A stretch of DNA of 5,296 nucleotides, from positions 1 to 5,296 of the forward strand of contig JAPLDN010000096.1 in NCBI GenBank assembly GCA_026391755.1, written 5' to 3'. The position numbers and the translations under genes are program-made. How positions within the stretch are numbered: the stretch's first letter is position 1; each line of letters starts with the position of its first letter. A model generated the notes under the pieces. It ran no database searches and had not been told where the DNA came from. It saw only the letters and a program-made list of their open reading frames with translations. Origin of the DNA: Bacteroidota bacterium. GTDB lineage: Bacteria; Bacteroidota; Bacteroidia; Bacteroidales; FEN-979. Below, piece by piece: positions 1-5,296 of this stretch.

Positions 1-730
1 CAGGACGCTGGAGAAAAACATTGCAAAAGTCATCAGGAATAAAGCCAGAGCCATTGTCTCCAACGAACAATACAATAAAAAGATAAGCTCTGAAGATCTG
101 AAGCGAATCCTGGGGGTCCCAATATTTCAGTCGGAACGTTACATTACCAATGAAATAGCAGGCGTGGTTACCGGGCTTGCATGGACCTCGGCTGGTGGTG
201 AGATACTTTTCGTGGAAGTAAGCCTGAGCCGCGGGAAAGGAGACCTTGCTCTGACAGGGAATCTTGGAGATGTTATGAAAGAATCGGCCAGTATAGCCCT
301 GGCCTATTTAAAAGCCCATTCCTCCGACTTTAATATTCCCGTGGATGTTTTCTCAAAATGGAATGTTCATATTCATGTGCCTGAAGGCGCAACGCCTAAA
401 GACGGCCCTTCGGCAGGGATCACGATTTTTACTGCCCTCGCTTCTGCGTTTTCACAAAGGAAGGTAAAGGAAAGAATTGCGATGACAGTGGAGATCACCC
501 TGAGGGGTAAAGTTCTTCCGGTTGGTGGGATCAAAGAGAAGATTCTCGCTGCAAAGCGGGCCAAAATTAAGGATATCATTCTTTCTAAGGAAAACCGCAG
601 GGATATAGAGGATATCAAAGCCGACTATATTGAAGGTCTGACCTTTCATTATATTGAAGAGATGAAAGAGGTCAGCCTGGAAGCTTTAAGCCAGAACCTT
701 GTTAAAGTGCCGCTCGACCTGAACTACTGA
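1..730 (+). CDS. lon: ATP-dependent protease Lon (LonA type), 3' part; 5' end outside window
   Basis: Lon is a cytoplasmic hexameric AAA+ serine protease that unfolds and degrades damaged and regulatory proteins. The frame is open from base 2 (base 1 ends the preceding codon) and gives 242 residues before a TGA stop. Residues 1-45 (RTLEKNIAKVIR...) match the helical C-terminal part of the AAA+ module that follows the GVRxLE motif. From about residue 55 the protease domain follows (TGLAWTSAGGEILFVEV, TGNLGDVMKESA). The catalytic serine lies in PKDGPSAG (residue 137, codon 410-412) and the catalytic lysine is the second K of GGIKEK (residue 180, codon 539-541). Their 43-residue spacing equals that of E. 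coli S679/K722. The visible part should be catalytically competent. One oddity is MTVEITLRG where the family normally has MTGE. The start and regulatory region are not visible. The next gene, the aminopeptidase, is convergent with 22 bp between the stop codons, and I see no convincing terminator hairpin in that gap. Confidence 0.97.
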   Translation, partial: RTLEKNIAKVIRNKARAIVSNEQYNKKISSEDLKRILGVPIFQSERYITNEIAGVVTGLAWTSAGGEILFVEVSLSRGKGDLALTGNLGDVMKESASIALAYLKAHSSDFNIPVDVFSKWNVHIHVPEGATPKDGPSAGITIFTALASAFSQRKVKERIAMTVEITLRGKVLPVGGIKEKILAAKRAKIKDIILSKENRRDIEDIKADYIEGLTFHYIEEMKEVSLEALSQNLVKVPLDLNY

Positions 731-752
731 ACCCGGGCAAACCTTAATGTTG

Positions 753-2747
753 CTACCTGCTGATCACCATTTTTCCTGAATAGCTGCGGCCATCTGTCTT
801 CAGTATGTAAATGTAGACTCCCGAAGGCAGGGTGCTCAGATCCGCCTCAACCGAATGTGCACCAGCTGTGTAATTCAATGTGCCGGTTTGCCACACTTCT
901 ATACCAAGTGTATTCATTATGCTTATACTGGCTTCCGCGGGTGAAGGCAATACAAATGGAATCGTTGTTTTTAAATCAGAAGGGTTTGGGGTGTTTTGGC
1001 CCAGTACAATACCCTCGAATCCTCCTCTCTCAGGCACTCCAACGACAGTTGCAGCTTGTTTAAGGACGATCTCATTGTCAGGATCGAAATAAAACGATTG
1101 TGGCTGTTTGCCAAATACCCATTGATATGCCTGTCCATTGTAATAATTCATGACATTGATCAGTGTATCCGAGTTATCTGTGAAATGGATCTTAAGCTTG
1201 AGAGGCATTTTGAAAAACGCGGCATTATTTTGTACCTGTTTTGCATAAAAATCAACCCGCCAGTTACCGCCTCCATGGTTTGAGAATTGATAGGTATTCG
1301 CATAAACCGGATTATTGGGAGTGAAAATCCATTCATTGAAAAACCAGTCATAGTTCTGGCCTGTTACCCTGTTGACCTCCTGGCTGAAATTTGCTATGGT
1401 CGCTGATTTATACTTATAATTTGTATCTGTAGTATAAGTTTGCAGAACTTTGAAAAACAACGAATCTCCTATGACATACCTCAGTTGGTGAAGTACGCAT
1501 GCGCCTTTGCAATAAGTAATACTCCAGTTAAAGAGGACATTTACTGAAGGGGTGTTAATGGCCCAATCAGGATTTGAGATGGCCCATCCCGGGTTTCCCG
1601 AAAGATACGAAGAGGCGTAACTTTGGATGTCATTAAGATATGCGATATACCCACCTGAACTTTCCCTCCAAAAAGCTTCAGACCATGTCGCAAAACCTTC
1701 ATTTAACCAAATATCAGCCCAGGTATCACATGTGATCATATCTCCGTACCACTGGTGGGCAAACTCATGTGCCATCAGACTGGCTTCCCAGCAGTTCGGA
1801 CAAAAGCTTGTAAGGGTCTGGTTTTCCATTCCACCCCAGGCAAACTGGTTGTTCAGAGTGGCAAAACCGTTCTTTTCAAAAGGATGCTCACACCAGTTCC
1901 TGGAATAATAGGTTGTCATTGAATCAATCAGGCCTTCACAGGCATAAGGGGATTCCCCGGCATTATAATAAAAACGTATAGGAACACTGTCGGCCGGATT
2001 CGTGATCTTATGATAATATTTGATATCCAGGTTGAAGTTTACTTTTGACGTCATCACCACCAGGTAAGTGGCTACACTGTTTGAGCTGACCCAGTGATAG
2101 AATATTGTGTCGGCAATGACTGTCGAATCGGCCAGCCTTCCGTTTGAACCAAGTTTAACATTTGCCGGAACCTTTGCAGTAAGATCCAGTAAAGCTTTAT
2201 CGGATGGAGAGTCATAACATGGGAACCAATGTCGTGCACCTTCCGGTTCGCTGTCGGTAAATACGAAGCCTCCCGAAACATAAAACGCATTATCAGTCAC
2301 ATTTTTATGCCTGTAATATACCAGTATCTCTGCAATTTCACCCGGGTTATACGTACGGTCAAGGATTACCGTAAGAATGTTTCCCGAATGTGAAAAGGAA
2401 GTTGACGCAAGTTTTACCGAATCGATCTGCAGGGAAGCATAGGCAGCATCCAGTTTAATGCTTTTAATTACGCTGTCGGCTTTAAAACGGATCTTAACAC
2501 TGGCATTAAAATCATGAGGATATGGCGAAGTATAACAGTGGTATAGATCTGCATTTATAGTATACTTCAGAACATCATACGCATGAGGCCCGGCAGTATT
2601 CGCCTGGGATGGAAGGTAAGGAAGTTCCTGCATTGACGATTTCCTGAGAAAGCAGCTGTATGCTCCTGATGTTTTTGGGTCAAATTGAGCTTGCACTGTC
2701 ATGGTCAGGGTTAAAAGCACAAGAACAGCCAGGTTGAGATGTTTCAT
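753..2747 (-). CDS. Secreted M1-family zinc aminopeptidase with T9SS type A C-terminal sorting domain
   Basis: This is a predicted zinc exopeptidase that removes N-terminal residues from peptides outside the cell or on its surface. The chosen ATG at 2747 gives 664 aa and a clear signal peptide (MKHLNLAVLV..., hydrophobic core, likely cleavage after VQA at residue 20). An ATG at 2831 would add 28 residues that bury the signal peptide and run antisense into the neighbouring gene, so I reject it. The M1 N-terminal beta domain (about 53-235) includes GARHWFPCYDSPSDKA near residue 170. The catalytic domain (about 240-480) carries the GGMEN exopeptidase motif (305-309), the zinc site HEFAH (H327, E328, H331) with E350 in NEGFA 19 residues on, and a candidate catalytic tyrosine Y412 (TYCKGA). 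A beta region (about 485-565) precedes a T9SS sorting domain (about 575-664: LGQNTPNPS, LPSGVYIYIL, KMVISR). Secretion therefore probably goes Sec then T9SS. The exact substrate preference cannot be read. The mature part has ten cysteines, including a CxxC just before the zinc motif. The gene is flanked closely by convergent lon and by a divergent, truncated binding-protein gene. Confidence 0.95.
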   Translation of the reverse strand: MKHLNLAVLVLLTLTMTVQAQFDPKTSGAYSCFLRKSSMQELPYLPSQANTAGPHAYDVLKYTINADLYHCYTSPYPHDFNASVKIRFKADSVIKSIKLDAAYASLQIDSVKLASTSFSHSGNILTVILDRTYNPGEIAEILVYYRHKNVTDNAFYVSGGFVFTDSEPEGARHWFPCYDSPSDKALLDLTAKVPANVKLGSNGRLADSTVIADTIFYHWVSSNSVATYLVVMTSKVNFNLDIKYYHKITNPADSVPIRFYYNAGESPYACEGLIDSMTTYYSRNWCEHPFEKNGFATLNNQFAWGGMENQTLTSFCPNCWEASLMAHEFAHQWYGDMITCDTWADIWLNEGFATWSEAFWRESSGGYIAYLNDIQSYASSYLSGNPGWAISNPDWAINTPSVNVLFNWSITYCKGACVLHQLRYVIGDSLFFKVLQTYTTDTNYKYKSATIANFSQEVNRVTGQNYDWFFNEWIFTPNNPVYANTYQFSNHGGGNWRVDFYAKQVQNNAAFFKMPLKLKIHFTDNSDTLINVMNYYNGQAYQWVFGKQPQSFYFDPDNEIVLKQAATVVGVPERGGFEGIVLGQNTPNPSDLKTTIPFVLPSPAEASISIMNTLGIEVWQTGTLNYTAGAHSVEADLSTLPSGVYIYILKTDGRSYSGKMVISR

Positions 2748-2788
2748 CTTATTTTCAGAAATTAGGGAATCAGGTAGTCTTAGGATAG
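2748..2788. other. 41-bp divergent gap; probable rearrangement or mis-join breakpoint
   Basis: This short stretch separates the aminopeptidase start (2747, minus strand) from the first codon of the solute-binding ORF (2789, plus strand). A full-length binding protein would need roughly 60-90 further N-terminal residues (180-270 bp) here. Instead, homology stops at MDDNLEI, a TAG stop in the same frame sits directly before the ATG (2786-2788), and further upstream the DNA encodes the aminopeptidase signal peptide on the other strand. I see no convincing Bacteroidota promoter (TTTG / TAnnTTTG) on either strand. A short GATA-GATG-GATG run (2785-2796) spans the ATG. Confidence 0.6.
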
Positions 2789-4234
2789 ATGGATGATAAT
2801 CTTGAAATAATGCCCTGCATCGCCGGTTCATGGGAAATACGGACCGATGGCCTGGAATACCGGTTTCATCTTCGGAAAGACGTATACTTCCATAATGACC
2901 CTGTATTTCACTCCAGGAATGGAAGGCAGGTGACGGCAGCAGATTTTATATACAGCTTTAACAGGATCCTCGACCCGGCTACCGTATCTCCCGGCGCCTG
3001 GATATTCGATTATGTTGCAAGAGCCGATAGCAGCCCGGCATTCAGTGCCCCCGACGACAGCACTCTTGTGATACTGCTTAGAAAACCATTTCCTCCCTTT
3101 CTGTCAATGCTTGCAATGCAATATGCTTCTGTGGTGCCTCAGGAAGCCGTTAAATATTACGGGGAAGGTTTCCGCCGGCACCCTTTAGGAACAGGGCCTT
3201 TTATGTTCAAATACTGGAAGGAAGGCGTAAAGCTTGTACTGGTAAGGAACCCTTCGTATTTTGAAACTGAAGGGAACACCAGGCTCCCTTTTCTTAACGC
3301 GGTAAGCATAAGCTTTTTGTCCGACAAGCAGTCGGCATTTCTTGAGTTTGTTACAGGCAGGCTGGATTTTATTTCAGGCCTTGACCCGTCCTATAAGGAT
3401 GAGCTGCTTACCAAACAGGGCAGGCTTCAGCCAAAATATAAATCCAGCGTTGAATTGCTTACACAGCCATACCTCAATACGGAATACCTTGGTTTCCTAA
3501 TGGATCAGGAAACAGTCGGCGGAAAACCAAATCCCCTGAAAGACAAACGGGTGAGGCAGGCAATAAACCTGGCCTTTGACCGGAATAAGATGATCACTTA
3601 CCTGAGAAATAATATCGGAAGCCCCGGTGTAAACGGAGTAATACCTAAAGGACTGCCTGCGTTCGATTCCTCACAAGTGTATTATACTTATGATATTGAA
3701 AGGGCAAGAAAACTTCTGGCCGAGGCTGGTTTTCCAGGTGGAAAGGGTATGCCTTCCGTGACATTGGTTTCCACGCCCGATTATCTGGATTTTTGTAAGC
3801 ATATTCAGCAGCAGCTTGACTGCCTTGGGATAGAGATGAAGATTGAAATCAGCACTCCTGCGGCGGTCAAACAAATGAAGGCTGAAGCCCGCCTGACTTT
3901 TTTCAGGGCTTCATGGATTGCCGATTATCCTGATGCTGAGAACTATCTGCTGATGTTCCTGACCCAGAACTTCTGCCCAAGAGGGCCAAATTATACTCAT
4001 TTCACAAGCCCTGAATTTGACCGGCTATATGATCTGGCAATGCACCAGGTCGACGATTCGGTGCGCTATGGCATTTACAGACAAATGGAAAAGATCGTTA
4101 TGGAAGAATCTCCCATAGTAGTTCTTTACTATGACCAGGTATTAAGGTTTGTTAGGAAAGGGATCACGGGGCTTGGAAGCAACCCGATGAACATGCTTAC
4201 TCTGAAGCGTGTTAAAATGAGTCAGCAATACTAA
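2789..4234 (+). CDS. ABC transporter solute-binding protein, family 5 (DppA/OppA-type), N-terminally truncated
   Basis: Family-5 solute-binding proteins deliver peptides, nickel or other solutes to an ABC importer from the periplasm or as an outer-leaflet lipoprotein. The ORF gives 481 aa. It opens with DDNLEIMPCIAGSWEI, which in full-length relatives follows a signal peptide/lipobox and an LDPAF...NGLV-type segment, so about 60-90 residues are missing. The rest looks intact: HLRKDVYFHNDPVF (about 27-40), ADFIYSFNRILDP, HPLGTGPF (GTGPF at 134-138), VRQAINLAFDRNKM, the hinge/C-lobe signature FRASWIADYPDAENYL (about 372-387), and a normal C-terminus at TAA. The ATG at 2789 is the first possible start because TAG precedes it in frame; only a weak AGGA lies upstream. 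Without an export signal the product would stay in the cytoplasm, so this is probably a decaying gene or an artefact of a false junction, although no internal stop or frameshift is present. No permease or ATPase gene is nearby. The solute cannot be predicted; a peptide is the default guess. Confidence 0.9.
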   Translation: MDDNLEIMPCIAGSWEIRTDGLEYRFHLRKDVYFHNDPVFHSRNGRQVTAADFIYSFNRILDPATVSPGAWIFDYVARADSSPAFSAPDDSTLVILLRKPFPPFLSMLAMQYASVVPQEAVKYYGEGFRRHPLGTGPFMFKYWKEGVKLVLVRNPSYFETEGNTRLPFLNAVSISFLSDKQSAFLEFVTGRLDFISGLDPSYKDELLTKQGRLQPKYKSSVELLTQPYLNTEYLGFLMDQETVGGKPNPLKDKRVRQAINLAFDRNKMITYLRNNIGSPGVNGVIPKGLPAFDSSQVYYTYDIERARKLLAEAGFPGGKGMPSVTLVSTPDYLDFCKHIQQQLDCLGIEMKIEISTPAAVKQMKAEARLTFFRASWIADYPDAENYLLMFLTQNFCPRGPNYTHFTSPEFDRLYDLAMHQVDDSVRYGIYRQMEKIVMEESPIVVLYYDQVLRFVRKGITGLGSNPMNMLTLKRVKMSQQY

Positions 4235-4991
4235 ATGAAAGGCCATCGTAAGCAAGCATCACATTTCCAGGCAATAGCCCGGAAACCTCCCTGCAGGTTC
4301 CCATCTGGTGGCTTATATGGGTGAGATAGCCCTGCTCGGGTTGAAGTTCCCTTATCAGGCTTAACGCTTCTTCAAGGTTAAAATGGGAATAATGTTTTTC
4401 TTTCCTCAGTGAATTCAGCACAATAACTTTTGAACCTTTTATTTTTTCTTTTTCTGCGGATGAGATTCTGACAGCATCAGTAATATATGTGAAATCATTA
4501 AACCTGAACCCGAAAACAAAATGCCGTTTATTGAAGTGTACTGCCCTGATCGGGATCACAGGCAGGCCTAAAACAATAAAAGGCTTGTTAACCAGGTCAT
4601 GAAGCAGTATTTCGGGTACGCCGGGATAAGGTTCCTTTTCAAAAGCATATGAGTATTCCATCCTGATGATCGCCTGCACGTTTTTTTCGGCATATACATC
4701 AACAGGCCTTTTCAAAATATAATTGTACGCACGCACATCATCCAATCCACCCAGATGATCCTTATGCCCATGCGTTACAAGAATGGCATCAATACTGTCA
4801 ACCTTATTGACCAGCATCTGCTGCCTGAAATCCGGGCCGCAATCCACGACGATCCTGCAATCATCCCATTCGACAAGGATAGATGACCTCAGGCGTTGGT
4901 CGCGGCGGTCGGTTGAACTGCACACTTTGCAATGACAGCCAATAACAGGCACACCCTGTGAGGTTCCGGTTCCAAGGAAGGTTACTTTCAA
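4212..4991 (-). CDS. MBL-fold metallo-hydrolase, PhnP-like (putative cyclic phosphodiesterase)
   Basis: This 259-residue protein is a complete metallo-beta-lactamase-fold hydrolase resembling PhnP, the 5-phosphoribosyl 1,2-cyclic phosphate phosphodiesterase of the C-P lyase pathway. It opens with MKVTFLGTGTSQGVPVIGC. C19, C21 and C24 (CHCKVC) match the extra structural zinc site of PhnP. VVDCGPDF (48-55) precedes the dinuclear metal motif HGHKDH (H74, H76, D78, H79). H152, D172 (YITDA), H200/H203 (HYSHF) and H225/H228 (THISH) supply the later ligand and active-site positions. No phn genes are visible, so the Bacteroidota role is open; a general phosphodiesterase or nucleotide-repair function is equally possible. 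Translation apparently begins at TTG (4989-4991), because no ATG or GTG fits and homology starts exactly there. The start lies 2 bp after the ispH stop, implying co-transcription and perhaps translational coupling. The 3' end overlaps the convergent binding-protein gene by 23 bp. No signal peptide is present, so it should be cytoplasmic. Confidence 0.93.
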   Translation of the reverse strand: MKVTFLGTGTSQGVPVIGCHCKVCSSTDRRDQRLRSSILVEWDDCRIVVDCGPDFRQQMLVNKVDSIDAILVTHGHKDHLGGLDDVRAYNYILKRPVDVYAEKNVQAIIRMEYSYAFEKEPYPGVPEILLHDLVNKPFIVLGLPVIPIRAVHFNKRHFVFGFRFNDFTYITDAVRISSAEKEKIKGSKVIVLNSLRKEKHYSHFNLEEALSLIRELQPEQGYLTHISHQMGTCREVSGLLPGNVMLAYDGLSFSIADSF

Positions 4992-4993
4992 AA

Positions 4994-5296
4994 TCAGAGG
5001 GATAAAAGTTTTCTTTCAACATTTTTCATAAGCCACATGGGGGTGGAAGTGGCACCGCAGATCCCGACAGAGTCACCCGGCTCAAACCAGCGTTCAAAAA
5101 TCTCTTCAGGAGAACTTACAAAAAAAGTGTTTGGGTTTTCCTGCCGGCATACATTGAAAAGGACACTCCCGTTTGATGAACGTTTACCTGCTACAAACAC
5201 GATCTTGCTGAATTTCCTGCTGAACTGCCTGAGGCTTGGTTCACGGTGAGAAACCTGCCTGCAAATAGTATCTTTGACAGTGACTTCAATGCCCGC
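4994..5296 (-). CDS. ispH: 4-hydroxy-3-methylbut-2-enyl diphosphate reductase (IspH/LytB), 3' part; start outside window
   Basis: IspH is the cytoplasmic [4Fe-4S] enzyme that reductively dehydrates HMBPP to isopentenyl and dimethylallyl diphosphate, the final step of the MEP (non-mevalonate) pathway. The C-terminal 100 residues are visible, open to the window edge and ending in TGA. KDTICRQVSHR contains the third iron-sulfur ligand cysteine (fragment residue 12, equivalent to E. coli C197). VAGKRSSNG supplies the substrate-binding SSN triad (40-42, matching S225, S226, N227). GATSTP supplies the serine (84, matching S269). The Cys-to-SSN spacing (28) and Cys-to-Ser spacing (72) equal those of the E. 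coli enzyme, which makes the assignment firm. A GTG at 5200 is internal, not the start. The gene runs directly into the PhnP-like hydrolase gene with a 2-bp gap, probably as one operon. The first two cysteine ligands lie beyond the window. Confidence 0.95.
   Translation of the reverse strand, partial: AGIEVTVKDTICRQVSHREPSLRQFSRKFSKIVFVAGKRSSNGSVLFNVCRQENPNTFFVSSPEEIFERWFEPGDSVGICGATSTPMWLMKNVERKLLSL

Noticed and set aside
373..649. Minus-strand open frames of 65-81 codons inside lon
   Set aside because: They are antisense to strongly conserved Lon protease sequence and show no domain or sensible start context.
731..752. Possible bidirectional terminator between lon and the aminopeptidase
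   Set aside because: The 22 bp contain a CCCGGG palindrome but no stem-loop followed by a T-run.
857..1908. Plus-strand open frames of 68-95 codons within the aminopeptidase gene
   Set aside because: They overlap each other and are antisense shadows of conserved aminopeptidase coding sequence.
2701..2796. A 4-bp slippage in the GATA-GATG-GATG run could join the binding-protein frame to an upstream frame reading ...ESGSLR(M)DDN
   Set aside because: The upstream frame is the antisense of the aminopeptidase signal peptide and shows no likeness to the expected N-terminal segment beyond one or two residues, so a simple frameshift does not explain the missing 5' end.
2748..2831. Longer aminopeptidase start at 2831 adding 28 residues
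   Set aside because: The extension would place the hydrophobic signal peptide internally and runs antisense through the start of the binding-protein gene. The ATG at 2747 gives a textbook signal peptide.
4281..4303. Imperfect hairpin (GGAAACCT / AGGTTCCC) near the end of the hydrolase gene as a terminator
   Set aside because: It lies inside the hydrolase coding sequence, has a mismatch and lacks a T-run on either side.
5037..5249. Plus-strand 70-codon frame opposite ispH
   Set aside because: The opposite strand encodes the conserved IspH C-terminus with correctly spaced ligand residues; this frame is a shadow.

Overview
The window reads as chromosomal DNA from a member of the Bacteroidota, most likely an uncultured Bacteroidales-type anaerobe (order inferred only from overall resemblance). 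The strongest clue is a secreted M1 aminopeptidase that ends in a type IX secretion (T9SS) C-terminal sorting domain, a system essentially confined to this phylum. The moderate A+T content and the absence of strong Shine-Dalgarno sequences also fit. No RNA gene, CRISPR array, integrase, transposase or phage gene is visible.

Layout, left to right. (1) Positions 1-730, plus strand: the 3' part of lon, covering the end of the AAA+ module and the whole Ser-Lys protease domain. (2) Positions 753-2747, minus strand: a complete exported M1-family zinc aminopeptidase, convergent with lon across only 22 bp. (3) Positions 2789-4234, plus strand: a family-5 (DppA/OppA-type) ABC-transporter solute-binding protein. 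It is complete at its C-terminus but starts abruptly inside the mature domain, with no signal peptide or lipobox. (4) Positions 4212-4991, minus strand: a PhnP-like metallo-beta-lactamase-fold hydrolase whose 3' end overlaps the binding-protein gene by 23 bp. (5) Positions 4994-5296, minus strand: the 3' part of ispH (lytB), the last enzyme of the MEP isoprenoid pathway. It lies 2 bp upstream of the hydrolase gene, so the two probably form one transcription unit. Coding density is very high, and the longest gap is 41 bp.

Functionally this is mostly housekeeping: cytoplasmic protein quality control (Lon), isoprenoid precursor synthesis (IspH) and a metal-dependent phosphodiesterase-like enzyme, next to two peptide-related proteins (a secreted aminopeptidase and an oligopeptide-binding-type protein). 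No shared pathway is evident apart from the ispH-hydrolase pair and a loose peptide-use theme.

I see no undescribed multi-gene system. The feature most worth a second look is the junction at about 2748-2790. There the solute-binding gene has lost its 5' end, and the divergent aminopeptidase gene begins 41 bp away. This suggests a rearrangement, a single-gene insertion with deletion, or an assembly mis-join. A non-consensus valine in the otherwise very conserved Lon protease core is a second, smaller oddity.
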